Positions 16,639 through 26,303 of a stretch of DNA of 64,000 bases are shown piece by piece (the stretch's first letter is position 1; the number at the start of each line of letters is the position of its first letter). The notes beneath the pieces are model-generated. The model was not told the DNA's origin. It did not search any database and saw only the letters and a list, made by a program, of their open reading frames with translations. The position numbers were made by a program, and so were the translations under genes. This stretch comes from Gemmatimonadota bacterium (GTDB lineage Bacteria > Latescibacterota > UBA2968 > GCA-2709665). The stretch spans positions 79,690-143,689 of the forward strand of contig JAPPNU010000062.1 of assembly GCA_028873695.1 (NCBI GenBank), in the 5' to 3' direction.

Positions 16639-17277
16639 CTATAGTTTCTCGACCGTCAGATTCCGGAATTTTGCGCCGGTGCGCTGCACCTCCAGCCAGA
16701 TCGACACGGGAAACTCAGGTTTGTAGGGATAACTCAACTGCACGTTGCCGGCAACGACCGTGAAGTCCGACCCGTCCACGGTGCAGACCACGTCGTACCA
16801 CCTGCCGGCTTCGATCTGGAAGCCCGCATCGGATTCGACCTTCCAGGGTCCGTAGATGCCGGATTCGTCGAAGATCTTGCGTCCGCTGTCGATCTGTATC
16901 GTGTTCGGCGCGTCGTCGTCCATCGCCACCAGCACGTTGTCGCCCGCAGCGTCGACGAAACCCACGATCTTGCCGTCGCTCCTTGACCGCTCGAGGAACA
17001 ACACCTGGTAGCGGAGTCGAAACGGCCTGTCGACGATCCTCTCGGAGATCAGGTATTGTATCCGATTCGAGGTGGGGCAGGTTATCGCTCCATCCTGAAC
17101 CGTCCACTGTTCCGAAAGACGCCACCACCCCTCCAGCGATTCCCCGTCGAAGAGATCCGCGCTGTCGCCCTCCACCGTCCGCCATCGTTCCTCCCTGACG
17201 TCGCCGCCGGTCAGCAGAACCGCGAGCAGGACGACGTTGGCCGCCAGGCTGGCGGCGGCCAGAATCTTCAGTTTCAT
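16639..17277 (-). CDS. Membrane-anchored DUF1080/3-keto-disaccharide hydrolase-like protein
   Basis: A 212-residue protein. An N-terminal hydrophobic segment (LKILAAASLAANVVLLAVLL) acts as a signal or anchor. The rest resembles the DUF1080 jelly-roll fold (DLFDGESLEGWWRL near 45, then WTVQDGAITC, and RWYDVVCTVDG). Family members are linked to glycoside breakdown and substrate binding in the periplasm. The chosen start has GGAGGT in its leader (complement of 17286-17291). It is convergent with the SelA-like gene and 32 bp downstream of the amidohydrolase, probably in one operon. Confidence 0.72.
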   Translation of the reverse strand: MKLKILAAASLAANVVLLAVLLTGGDVREERWRTVEGDSADLFDGESLEGWWRLSEQWTVQDGAITCPTSNRIQYLISERIVDRPFRLRYQVLFLERSRSDGKIVGFVDAAGDNVLVAMDDDAPNTIQIDSGRKIFDESGIYGPWKVESDAGFQIEAGRWYDVVCTVDGSDFTVVAGNVQLSYPYKPEFPVSIWLEVQRTGAKFRNLTVEKL

Positions 17278-17309
17278 GGGTGAGACCTCCGTTTCGTTTC
17301 CGGTGATCG

Positions 17310-18554
17310 TCAGGATCCGAGTGGGCCGCCGCCGAACATGCGGGCAACGTCGTTCCGGACGTCCTGTTCGGTGAGCGGCCAACCGGCATTCCTGAGCGCT
17401 TCGTACTTTCGGACGAATACCGGCGCAATGGCATTGATCGAATGGGTCCATTTGTAGAGCAACTGGTCCAGGACCCGGGCGTCGGAGTGTTGGGGAACGA
17501 AGCCGGATCCGAGCAGCTCGAGGCGCTCGGCCGTGACTTCCCGGATGATGCTGGGGTTGTTCAGGAACCACCAGCAGCCGAAAGGCGTGATATTGGGGAA
17601 TTTCCTGGCGGCAACGCAGAGTTCGTGCTGGTTCTCGCGGGAAAGCAGCGTGACCAGGAAGTTCACGTCGGGCCATTCGCGGGCGATGTTCTCAAGAAAG
17701 GCGACGTTCCATTTTCCCAGACCGTCGCCCCCGTCCCGCAACTCGGGGTTGACCCCGCGTCTTACGCCCACCATGAGGGCAGCCGGAATTCCATGATCGC
17801 GGGCGGTGGGGTACGCCGCGGCCCCGAGCAGCGTTGCGATGGCGGATTCGCAGGGATAGGCGAAGTCCGGCGGGAGCGAGATGGCCAGGTAGCGGGCGTC
17901 CATTCGCGCGATCCAGTCGTCGAGGTAACGTCGAAGTTCCGCAATCGTCCGGGACGAGAGATCGTCTTCCACGCTGTAACCCAGCGCCTTTAATTTCGCC
18001 GTGGACCCTGGCCACCCGGCCAGCGCGCTGTCCAGCCTGAGGGCGGCGTCAAAACGGGAGTCCCGCTCAAAGCCCTCCCTCCAGGCGGGCCCCTCCAGGT
18101 CGTCCAGGGGATCGTTGGTCATGTAAACCCGTGAGACGCCCGACTTGCTGAAAACGAGATCGACGTAGGCTTCGGGGTCCGTCTGCGAGAACAGTGCGCG
18201 GAATTCGGCCAGGCTGTCCGACCGCGGGTTCAGACCCAGCGACGACATAACGGTCACCACGCCGAGTTGGGCTTCGGAGAGCGGGCTGCCGTTCCCCGCG
18301 AAGAGGGTGCGCCAGACAACGTCGGCCTGGCGGGGTTTCGGCATCGCGTTGAACTGTGCGATGGAGGTGCCGGATGGAAGCTGGCGGCAGGTTTCGACCT
18401 TGAGGTAGTGGTAGGTAAGCAGTTCGTTGGGCCCCATCAGGCAGAGCGGACCCATCTGAATCGGATAGAGGTGTGTATGGATATCGACGATCGGCTGGAC
18501 TTCGAAGGCGCGGGCGACGGCTTCGCTGACGGAGAAGGCGGGCGGGGACTGCAT
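17310..18554 (-). CDS. Amidohydrolase-fold protein related to uronate isomerase
   Basis: A 414-residue TIM-barrel metal enzyme. VDIHTHLYP near residue 25 is the HxH metal site, and FGCWWFLNNPSII and FVPQHSDARVLDQLLYKW near the C-terminus are typical of UxaC-like amidohydrolases. Uronate isomerase interconverts glucuronate/galacturonate and the keto-acids, but this branch is divergent and its substrate is unproven. GAGGA supports the ATG at 18554 over the TTG three bases upstream. The DUF1080 gene follows in the same direction, suggesting breakdown of a carbohydrate. Confidence 0.72.
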   Translation of the reverse strand: MQSPPAFSVSEAVARAFEVQPIVDIHTHLYPIQMGPLCLMGPNELLTYHYLKVETCRQLPSGTSIAQFNAMPKPRQADVVWRTLFAGNGSPLSEAQLGVVTVMSSLGLNPRSDSLAEFRALFSQTDPEAYVDLVFSKSGVSRVYMTNDPLDDLEGPAWREGFERDSRFDAALRLDSALAGWPGSTAKLKALGYSVEDDLSSRTIAELRRYLDDWIARMDARYLAISLPPDFAYPCESAIATLLGAAAYPTARDHGIPAALMVGVRRGVNPELRDGGDGLGKWNVAFLENIAREWPDVNFLVTLLSRENQHELCVAARKFPNITPFGCWWFLNNPSIIREVTAERLELLGSGFVPQHSDARVLDQLLYKWTHSINAIAPVFVRKYEALRNAGWPLTEQDVRNDVARMFGGGPLGS

Positions 18555-18557
18555 CAA

Positions 18558-18968
18558 GCGTCCTCTATTGGCGGGGCCGAGTACCGGGCTGTGTCAGTAC
18601 CTGTACGGTTCCGAAAAAAACCGCATTTGAAAGCCTTCCGGGACCTGCTTAGAGAATAACACGACAAACTGCGAGGAAACGAGACTACGAAAGGCGAAAC
18701 TTACGAATAGACGAGACTACGAAACGGCGAAAGACGAAACGGCGAAAATACGAGATTACGAAAGAGCGGGAATACATCATCCGTTCTCTGGTTTTCTCGT
18801 TTACTCGTATTCTCGTATCACGAATAACGTGAATAGACGAAACAACGAAAAATCCGTGGCTGAGATCAATTGCCACAAGAGGCCCGGAACCACAATGTTG
18901 CGCGTCAGCCTGGCAGTGCAACGATTTTCATCATTGTGGGTGCCCCATGCGGGGCATGACAGCTGCTT
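18558..18968. other. Intergenic region with degenerate repeat array
   Basis: 411 bp between two minus-strand genes. The right-hand half of 18660-18855 holds the repeat array described separately; I see no gene, and the few open frames here are low-complexity translations of the repeat. Confidence 0.6.
18660..18855. repeat. Degenerate array of ACGAGACTACGAAA-type units
   Basis: Roughly six imperfect units of the form ACGAGA(C/T)TACGAAA with spacer GGCGAAA, followed after about 40 bp by the inverse (TTCTCGTTTACTCGTATTC). The stretch can fold into a branched hairpin. It is not coding. Confidence 0.6.
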
Positions 18969-19937
18969 TCAAGATGTTTGTATGAGATATCCCTTGTGCT
19001 TGTCAACCACGTTCATGAGGGGTTCTTCAGCGAGGTAGCGCCGAAGGTTCTCCTTGAAGATGCGAAGGATATTTCCGCGGCCTTCGGGAGAGTACCCGGC
19101 GGAATGGGGAGCGAACACGACCCCGGGCATATCCCAAAGCGGGCTGGAATCCGGCAGCGGTTCTTCCTCGAAAACGTCCAGACCGGCGCCGGCGATACGC
19201 TTCTCCCGGAGGGCGCGGACCAGGTCGGCCTCGTTGACGATGGGCCCGCGCGCGACATTTACCAGAAAGGCGGACGCTTTCATCCGGCTGAAACAGGTTT
19301 CGTCGATAAGGCCGGTGGTACTTTCGGTCTGCGGCAGCGCAACAATGACGTAGTCCGCATCGGAGACCGCGTGCAAGAGTTCATCGGCGCTGAACAGGCG
19401 TCCCACGCCGGCGGGGGGTGAGGCGACCTGAGCGTCTACGGCGGTCACCGCGACCCCGAGGGCATTGAGCCGGGCGGCGATGCCGCGTCCGATGGAACCC
19501 AGGCCGAGCACGCATGCCGTTTTCCCATGGATCTGGGAGACCTTGTCCGTGTGCCGGTCCCAGATGCGGTCTTTCCTGTCGCGTTCGAAGTGCATCAGCC
19601 CGCGCGCGTGGACGAGCATGAATGCCAGGGCCTGTTCCGCCATCGCGGCGTCGAATGCGCCCGCGGTGTTGGTGATGACCACGTCGCTTTCTATCATTTC
19701 CGGATAGAGCATGGTTTCGAATCCCACGCCGATACTCTGTGCCCATCGAAGTCTTCCTGCTTTGAGGAAGGACGCTCGCGGCAGCCGCCCGTAGACGACT
19801 TCCGCGTCCGGAATTTCCCGCAGCAGGTCCTCGTCGGAGTGCGCGGCGACCGCCTTCACGCGCGGGGAAACGGATTCGAGCTGTTCCCGCCATTCGGTCC
19901 AGGGACCGGCCATCATGACGACTTTAACGGTTGACAT
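18969..19937 (-). CDS. D-2-hydroxyacid dehydrogenase (NAD-dependent)
   Basis: A 322-residue member of the D-isomer-specific 2-hydroxyacid dehydrogenase family. VLGLGSIGRGIAARL near 143-157 is the NAD loop. The catalytic trio is visible as Arg in NVARGPIVNE (near 228), Glu in GLDVFEEEPL (near 255) and His in FAPHSAGYSPEG (near 280). Enzymes of the family reduce 2-keto acids such as glyoxylate or hydroxypyruvate; the substrate is not evident. GAGGGA precedes the ATG. It is separated from the amidohydrolase by a repeat-filled gap, so co-transcription is unlikely. Confidence 0.9.
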   Translation of the reverse strand: MSTVKVVMMAGPWTEWREQLESVSPRVKAVAAHSDEDLLREIPDAEVVYGRLPRASFLKAGRLRWAQSIGVGFETMLYPEMIESDVVITNTAGAFDAAMAEQALAFMLVHARGLMHFERDRKDRIWDRHTDKVSQIHGKTACVLGLGSIGRGIAARLNALGVAVTAVDAQVASPPAGVGRLFSADELLHAVSDADYVIVALPQTESTTGLIDETCFSRMKASAFLVNVARGPIVNEADLVRALREKRIAGAGLDVFEEEPLPDSSPLWDMPGVVFAPHSAGYSPEGRGNILRIFKENLRRYLAEEPLMNVVDKHKGYLIQTS

Positions 19938-20744
19938 TGCAATCCCTCATGGAGCGCAGAACGAAAAAACGCCGGAATGGCGATAACGCGGTCAGGCGCG
20001 CGGATCGAATCCCCTCCCGGCCGCGCCGGACAGTGGATACGGCGGACCTGACGGGCAGTAGTATATTTCTTTCGGCGGCGCAAGTCAAGAAGCGACCGCG
20101 TTGTTGCGCCGTGCCCGGCGATATCCGGAAATAAACCGGATTCCCGTTCAGGCGGGCGCTCGTTTCGCCGATCCGGCAGTTCACTTGCGCACGCGGTACG
20201 GCGGGGCGGTTATCGCCAAACGGAATTCGGCCTTGAATTGCGCAAAATTCCGGAAATTTTTTCGCTCATTCATTGCCATTTGCAGCGATTTTACTATATT
20301 AATAGACAGAATTGCGAATTTCAACTGACCCGGTGCGATTTTCCCCGCGGGTTCTCATTCCCGAACCGCGCCAGGTACAACCTCCCCTGGAATCTCTTAG
20401 CGGCCAAGAGACACAAAATGACATCCTGTCACACCGCAATAGGAGAAACTGCCTATGGTGATGAGGGAAGAGTCTTTGTTCGCCCTTCTGTCGCAATGAC
20501 GATCGGGATCCTGTAGTCACACGGTCCGGGGCTCGACAGACAACACCAGGTTGGGTCCATATGGGTCGTCATGAGACGATTCACCGCAAACGATGCCGCT
20601 GCCGGCGACCGCTTTCACGGCGAATCAAACCCATCATCAGCCCGATTCGCGAAACCCGAAAAATAAGGAATTGAGCAATTAAGTCCTGTTCCAGAGTAAA
20701 CTTGTATACACTCTCTTGTCCCTGACCTCGAAAGGAGTTACATC
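19938..20744. other. Long divergent intergenic region
   Basis: 807 bp between the divergently oriented dehydrogenase and TonB-receptor genes. It is AT-richer around 20220-20330. No convincing gene, structured RNA or strong promoter was recognised. GAAAGGAG sits before the receptor ATG at the right end. Confidence 0.5.
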
Positions 20745-23618
20745 ATGAGTTTTGCCCTCAAACTCGCGCCACGATGGCTGCTTGGTTCGTTCTTGGTGAT
20801 GGTTCTGCCGACCTTGGCAGCTGCGCAGGAAGGCACCATCGTGGGCACCGTCCGCGACGATGCCACCAACGAGGGTCTCGCGGGTACCCAAGTCTTCATC
20901 CCGGCCCTTTGGATCGGAACTTTGTCCGACGGCGAGGGCGCCTTCGAAGTCCCTGCCGTGCCCGCGGGCACCCACATGGTCGAGATTCAGCGGATCGGGT
21001 ATGCCATCCTGAGGCAGGAGGTTGTGGTCACGGCCGGCTCAGAGTCTCGCCTCGACGTGGCCCTGTCCGAGGAGGCGGTCATGCTCGGCGGGATCACGGT
21101 CATCGGGACCCGCGCCCGACCGCGCACGGTGACGGAGTCGGCCGTTCCGGTGGACGTCATCCCCGCCGCCGAGATCGTCAACCATGGCGATGTCGACTTC
21201 GCGAACGTGCTGCGCAACGTCGTCCCCTCCTTCAACGTCAACACCCAGCCCATCAGCGACGCCGCCACGTTCGCGCGGCCAGCCAACCTGCGCGGCCTTT
21301 CGCCGGACCAGTCGCTGGTGCTCGTGAACGGGAAGCGGCGTCACCGTTCGGCGGTCATCGTGTGGTACGGCAACAGTATTGCCGACGGCGCGCAGGGTCC
21401 CGACATCTCACTCATCCCCGGACTTGCGCTGGAGCAGGCCGAGGTCCTTCGCGACGGTGCGGCCGCCCAGTACGGGTCCGACGCGATCGCGGGGGTCATG
21501 AACTTCGTCCTCAAGAACGACCGCTCCGGCGGTTCGATCGAACTCAAGACGGGCGGGCACATGCTCGCCGAGACGACCGAGCTTCTGGAGGGTGGCCTGT
21601 TCCCGGGCGACGGCGACATGTACACGCTGTCGGGCAACTTCGGCCTGCCGCTGGGGGAGACCGGCTTCCTGAACCTGACCGGCGAATACGGCAACGCCGA
21701 TCCGACCGATCGCAGCGTTCAACGCAACGACGCCAGAAAGCTGATCGCCTCCGGGAACTCCGACGTGCGCACACCTGCGCAGATCTGGGGGTCGCCGAAG
21801 GTCTCGAACGACCTCAAGCTGTGGGTGAATTCGGGCTACGTTTTCGGTAACAACCTCTCGTTCTACGGGCACGGCAACTATGCGTCCAAGCAGGTCGAGG
21901 GGGGCTTCTACTTTCGCAATCCCAACACCCGTAGCGGCGTGTTCAACGACGGCGACGGCCTGCTCCTGGTCGGCGACCTGCTGGACGCGCAGGACGGTGT
22001 GCTGGACGGATCGGCCGGGTGTCCGGAAGTCCGGGTCGTGGACGGCCTCGTGGCCGACGTGGAGGCCTGGAGGGAAGTCATGGCCAATCCCCAGTGCTTC
22101 ACCTTCCAGAAGATATTCCCTGGCGGGTTTACGCCGCAGTTCGGATCGTATGTCTCCGACGCCTCTGCGGTGGCGGGGCTTCGCGGAGCCAGTGGCAGGT
22201 TGTCGTGGGACGCCAGCGCGGCCTTGGGCAACTCCAGCCTCGACTTCTACATGTACAACACCGTCAACGCTTCGCTGGGGCCCGATCAGCCGTGCAGCGA
22301 CAAGGGAACCTCACCGGCGGTTCCCGACCAGCCCTGCACTCCGTACTTCAACCCTGGGATCTACGACCAGCTGGAAACCAGCTTAAACTTCGATCTCTCT
22401 TATGCCGTCAACGACAGGATGAACATCGCGGGCGGGGCGGAATGGCGTAACGAGCGTTTCGAGATCGTTCAGGGCGACGATCCATCCTGGACCGAGGGGC
22501 CGCTGGCCTCGCAGGGGTTCACCCCCGGCTCCAACGGCTTCACCGGGTTCGGGCCGCTTACGGCCGGAGCCTGGAACCGCAGCAACTTCGCGTTCTACGG
22601 GGACCTTGAGTTGCGTGAACCGGACGGCGTTTGGACGCTCGGCGTGGCGGGCCGGATCGAGCGCTTTTCGGACTTTGGTACCACGGTCAACGGGAAAGTC
22701 GCGGGACGTGTGAGCCTATCCGAGGAATTCGCGCTGCGAGGTGCTGCCAGCACCGGATTCCGAGCGCCTACCCCGGGGCAGCAGAACGCATTCAACATCT
22801 CGACCATCTACGATCCTGTCCTCAAGGACCTCACCAACAACGGCACGATCCCCTCGACGTCGGCGCTCGCAAAAGAGTACGGGGGAGGGCCCTTGGAGCC
22901 GGAAAAGTCGGTCAACGTGTCTTTCGGCGGCGTGTTCCAGCAAGGCAATTTCAGCCTTTCCACGGACTACTTCCTGATTGACGTGTCGCAGCGTCTCACC
23001 ACCAGCAAGAACATCAACCTCACGAACGAAGAGATTCAGCGCCTGGTTGCGGACAACATCATCCGGCCGGGCGGCGTGCTCAAGAGGTTCCAGTTCTTCG
23101 TGAACGACTTTTCGACCCGGACGCAGGGGCTCGACGTGGTGGCAGCCTACGACGTCGAAAACGAACGGGGGGTAACCACTGTCAGCGCGGCGTGGAACGT
23201 CACCAGCACGAACGTGACCGAGCACAACTCGGAAACGCTGGACGAGAGTCGTGTGAACGCGCTGGAGAGGGGGCTGCCCCTCATCAGAGGAAGCGTGACC
23301 GTCAATCATGTGTTCCCGAGAGGAACCCGCCTGATGGTGCGGGGCAGTCATTGGGACGGCGTCTTCGAACGTTTCGCGCCCTACTCCGGCGATCCCAATG
23401 TCACGACCCGTTATCCGGCGCGCCAGTTGATCGACGTGGAGGCGGCCCACACGTTCGCGGAAAGCTGGACGCTTACGGTCGGTGGCCAGAACGCGCTGGA
23501 CACCCGTCCGGGCGAGTTTCCCGGCGCAGCCGACGACTCCGGTCAGCGATATGGCGAATACAGCCCGTTCGGCTTCAATGGGGGGTTCTACTACACCAAG
23601 CTGGCCTACGACTGGTAG
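20745..23618 (+). CDS. TonB-dependent outer-membrane receptor
   Basis: A 957-residue receptor. The signal peptide ends near AAAQEG. Residues about 30-115 form a carboxypeptidase-regulatory-like domain (GTIVGTVRDDATNEGLAGTQ). A plug domain follows (FANVLRNVVPSFNVN, LRGLSPDQSLVLVNGKRRH, VLRDGAAAQYGSDAIAGVMN), then a barrel ending with aromatic residues YYTKLAYDW. Such receptors import siderophores, vitamin B12 or glycans using TonB energy; no TonB/ExbBD is present. Long receptors of this style are common in Gemmatimonadota and relatives. It is a single-gene unit closed by a strong terminator. Confidence 0.92.
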   Translation: MSFALKLAPRWLLGSFLVMVLPTLAAAQEGTIVGTVRDDATNEGLAGTQVFIPALWIGTLSDGEGAFEVPAVPAGTHMVEIQRIGYAILRQEVVVTAGSESRLDVALSEEAVMLGGITVIGTRARPRTVTESAVPVDVIPAAEIVNHGDVDFANVLRNVVPSFNVNTQPISDAATFARPANLRGLSPDQSLVLVNGKRRHRSAVIVWYGNSIADGAQGPDISLIPGLALEQAEVLRDGAAAQYGSDAIAGVMNFVLKNDRSGGSIELKTGGHMLAETTELLEGGLFPGDGDMYTLSGNFGLPLGETGFLNLTGEYGNADPTDRSVQRNDARKLIASGNSDVRTPAQIWGSPKVSNDLKLWVNSGYVFGNNLSFYGHGNYASKQVEGGFYFRNPNTRSGVFNDGDGLLLVGDLLDAQDGVLDGSAGCPEVRVVDGLVADVEAWREVMANPQCFTFQKIFPGGFTPQFGSYVSDASAVAGLRGASGRLSWDASAALGNSSLDFYMYNTVNASLGPDQPCSDKGTSPAVPDQPCTPYFNPGIYDQLETSLNFDLSYAVNDRMNIAGGAEWRNERFEIVQGDDPSWTEGPLASQGFTPGSNGFTGFGPLTAGAWNRSNFAFYGDLELREPDGVWTLGVAGRIERFSDFGTTVNGKVAGRVSLSEEFALRGAASTGFRAPTPGQQNAFNISTIYDPVLKDLTNNGTIPSTSALAKEYGGGPLEPEKSVNVSFGGVFQQGNFSLSTDYFLIDVSQRLTTSKNINLTNEEIQRLVADNIIRPGGVLKRFQFFVNDFSTRTQGLDVVAAYDVENERGVTTVSAAWNVTSTNVTEHNSETLDESRVNALERGLPLIRGSVTVNHVFPRGTRLMVRGSHWDGVFERFAPYSGDPNVTTRYPARQLIDVEAAHTFAESWTLTVGGQNALDTRPGEFPGAADDSGQRYGEYSPFGFNGGFYYTKLAYDW

Positions 23619-23674
23619 TTGAGAGGCGGGCCGGACCGCCGCGTTGGTTCTCACTGGACGGTAAACACAAGAAA

Positions 23675-23707
23675 GCAACGGCAGGATGTACTGCCGTTGC
23701 TTTTTTT
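23675..23707 (+). terminator. Rho-independent terminator of the TonB receptor
   Basis: Perfect 10-bp stem GCAACGGCAG / CTGCCGTTGC with a 6-base loop, followed by seven T. It lies 57 bp after the receptor stop. The reverse strand also has a short T-run, so it may act weakly on the convergent operon. Confidence 0.92.
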
Positions 23708-23737
23708 ATGCACTCTTGGTAGAGGCGTCGGCGGGTG

Positions 23738-24547
23738 TCAACCGAGTGGAGGAGAATCCGGTCCTCCCGCATTGTAGACCACCGGGCAGTAGTCGGTGTT
23801 GTGGATGAACTGGGCGAGCGTGCCTTCCGACGGGGCGACGGGGCACGAGTTTTCCGTGCGCATGTGGATGGCGAAACTCCGCCGGGGAGCGCCGGAACGG
23901 TTGGGTCGGCTTCCGTGGAAGGTGAGACAGTGGTGGAACGAGACGCCCCCCGGCGGCATGATGGCTTCCTCTTCGCACCACGTTTCGCCAGGCGGAAGGG
24001 TGATCTGCTCTCGCTGAACCTCGATGTCGTCATCGTAAAAACCGCCCTGGTTGAGCAGACCCCATTTGTGTGAGCCCTGCACGAAGGCCATGGGGCCCGT
24101 GTCAGCGCTCACGTCGGACACGGCGACCCACGCGGTGAACAGTTCGCTTCCCTCCTTCCAGGTTTTCCAATATTGCCGGTCCTGGTGCCAGCCGACGCTG
24201 ACGCCGGACCCCGATTCCGTGCTTACCGGCGGCTTGGAAAGGAGCTGGACCCACCAGACCTGGACCCTCTTTGCGCCGGTGACCTGCGCCGCAAGCCGGC
24301 CGATGGCAGGATGGCTGACAAGCTCCATAATGGCGCTGTTGGCAAGCTGGGGCATTTCAACTTTGCCCTGCTTGTTCGGATCGTCGCCGGGATTCCAGTA
24401 GGAGGGCTGAGGGGGAATTCCGGTCTCGTAACGCCCGGCCAGCACGTCGTCCATCCCGTCCTTGGCGCGGCGTGCGAGGTCATCGGGAATCACGGGCCGG
24501 GGGTGGATGACGTACCCGTCGCGCAGATAATCTTCGTGGAGCGTCAT
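23738..24547 (-). CDS. Phytanoyl-CoA dioxygenase (PhyH) family oxygenase
   Basis: A 269-residue Fe(II)/2-oxoglutarate oxygenase of the PhyH superfamily. VGWHQDRQYW near 125 supplies the HxD iron ligands and the distal His lies in CLTFHGSRPNRS, where the Arg would bind 2-oxoglutarate. Family members hydroxylate or halogenate diverse small molecules; the substrate is unknown. GGAGGGAAC precedes the ATG at 24547. It is the last gene of the minus-strand operon running from 30082, 28 bp after the gamma-glutamyltransferase-like gene. Confidence 0.87.
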   Translation of the reverse strand: MTLHEDYLRDGYVIHPRPVIPDDLARRAKDGMDDVLAGRYETGIPPQPSYWNPGDDPNKQGKVEMPQLANSAIMELVSHPAIGRLAAQVTGAKRVQVWWVQLLSKPPVSTESGSGVSVGWHQDRQYWKTWKEGSELFTAWVAVSDVSADTGPMAFVQGSHKWGLLNQGGFYDDDIEVQREQITLPPGETWCEEEAIMPPGGVSFHHCLTFHGSRPNRSGAPRRSFAIHMRTENSCPVAPSEGTLAQFIHNTDYCPVVYNAGGPDSPPLG

Positions 24548-24575
24548 GGGGTGTTCCCTCCGTCTCTCCCGGATC

Positions 24576-26213
24576 TCACCAGGCCGCGGCATAGCCGTCC
24601 CTGCGCGGGTCCGACCCGCCGATGAGCGTGTTGGTCTCCGGGTGAATCGTGATCGCCTGGGCGCTCCCGGGTCCGCCCCAGTCGCCAAGGATCCGGAGGT
24701 CGTGGCCGCGCCGGGCGAGGCCCTCACGGACGTTATCGGGAAATCTGCCCTCGAGTTGAAGGACGTCTTCGCAGGTATGCGGGACGGTGGACTCCATCGG
24801 GTTCTGCAGACTGCGCCAGCGGGGGGCCTCCACCGCTTCCTGCGGGGTCATGCCGAAATCCAGAACATGTGTGATAAGCTGAAGATTGGTCTGTACCTGG
24901 GTATCCGCGCCCGGCGTGCCGCAGACGAGTACGGCCTTGTTGTCCCGGGTGACGATGACCGGGTTCATGGTATGGCGCACACGTTTCCCGGGCATGAGAC
25001 AGTTCGGATGATTCTCGTCCAGGTGCCAGTACGTCATCCGGTTATTGAGGAGGATGCCGGTCGTTCCCGCGATCAGGCCGGCGCCGAACCCGGACTGGAT
25101 GGACTGCAGCACGCACACGGCGTTTCCCCACCGGTCCGCCGTGCAGAAGCACGTGGTGTCCTCGTGGGACTCGGGCCGTCCGGCAGGGACGTCGGTGGCC
25201 GCTCGATCGGGATCGATACGTTGCGCCTGCTGTTCGGCGTACGACCTGGAGAGGAGGCCTTTGAGCGGGATATCCAGCCAGTCCGGATCGGCAACAAAGG
25301 CTTCCCTGTCGGAAAACGCGAGCTTCTTGGCCTCCACCATAAGATGGATGCTCTCGGCCGAGTTGCAGCCAAGGGATCTCAGATCGAAGCGCTCGACGAT
25401 ATTGAGCTCCTGCAACAGGATGTGGCCGCTGGAATTGGGCGGCATTTCATACACCGTGTGGCCCCGGTAGGTGGTGTGAATGGGATCCGCCCAGTGGGCG
25501 TGGTAGTCCGTGAGGTCTTCCACGGCAAGCAGGCCGCCCCTGGAGCGGCTGAATGCAACGATGGCCTCCGCGACGTCGCCCTCGTAAAGCGCCGCCCGGC
25601 CTTCGTCGGCGATCCTGCGCAGCGTGGCGCCCAGGTCGCTCTGGCGAAGGACGTCACCCGGTTCGATGGGCAGGCCGTTCTTTGTGAACACGTTTCGGGT
25701 GAGCGGGTCGGAGGCGAAGTTTCCGCACCAGCCGGCAAGGCTGCCGGACAGCTTGTGGCTGACGGGAAAGCCGTCTTCGCAGAGGGAGATGGCCGGTTCC
25801 AGGACCCGGTCGAGACCGAGAAGGCCGTGGCGTTGGTGGGCGATTAGCCATCCGTCCACCAGGCCGGGAACGGAGACGCTCAGAATACCCCTCATCGGAA
25901 TGCCGCCGCGATCCAGATAGCGTTCCCGTGTCGCCGCCCGCGGCGCGGCGCCGGTGGCGTTCACGGCGGAAACGGCGCCGGTATCGGACCGGTAGATGAG
26001 CAGAAAGCCGTCGCCCCCCACGCCGGATGCGGCCGGTTCCACCACGCCCAGCGCCGCGGCCGTTGCAACGGCGGCGTCGATGGCGTTTCCGCCGGCCATC
26101 AGCGTGGTGATGCCGGCCTGGGACGCCAGAGGGTGGCCTGAGGCAACGAGACCGTTTCTACCCATCACGGATGGACGAAAGGCGTGGTGACCGATACCAT
26201 GAGGCGATTGCAT
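24576..26213 (-). CDS. Gamma-glutamyltransferase-family Ntn hydrolase
   Basis: A 545-residue member of the gamma-glutamyltranspeptidase family, which self-cleaves to expose an N-terminal Thr. The expected nucleophile is in HEDTTCFCTAD near residue 351. AAALGVVEPAASGVGGDGF near 50-68 and the C-terminal GGSDPRRDGYAAA are family motifs. Known members cleave gamma-glutamyl bonds of glutathione or process cephalosporins. No signal peptide is seen, unlike classical periplasmic GGT. It sits in an operon of enolase-superfamily genes, so the substrate may be an N-acylated or gamma-glutamyl catabolite. Confidence 0.88.
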   Translation of the reverse strand: MQSPHGIGHHAFRPSVMGRNGLVASGHPLASQAGITTLMAGGNAIDAAVATAAALGVVEPAASGVGGDGFLLIYRSDTGAVSAVNATGAAPRAATRERYLDRGGIPMRGILSVSVPGLVDGWLIAHQRHGLLGLDRVLEPAISLCEDGFPVSHKLSGSLAGWCGNFASDPLTRNVFTKNGLPIEPGDVLRQSDLGATLRRIADEGRAALYEGDVAEAIVAFSRSRGGLLAVEDLTDYHAHWADPIHTTYRGHTVYEMPPNSSGHILLQELNIVERFDLRSLGCNSAESIHLMVEAKKLAFSDREAFVADPDWLDIPLKGLLSRSYAEQQAQRIDPDRAATDVPAGRPESHEDTTCFCTADRWGNAVCVLQSIQSGFGAGLIAGTTGILLNNRMTYWHLDENHPNCLMPGKRVRHTMNPVIVTRDNKAVLVCGTPGADTQVQTNLQLITHVLDFGMTPQEAVEAPRWRSLQNPMESTVPHTCEDVLQLEGRFPDNVREGLARRGHDLRILGDWGGPGSAQAITIHPETNTLIGGSDPRRDGYAAAW

Positions 26214-26303
26214 GGCGTTCTCCGGAAGTCAGTCGTGAAATTCAGATCCGTTCAGGGCATTCCGGTGTCCTGCGCCGCACGGATCCGGCGACGGAATCGG
26301 GAA

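Noticed and set aside
18660..18855. Repeat array as CRISPR
   Set aside because: Units are degenerate, irregularly spaced and partly inverted; there are no unique spacers or cas genes.
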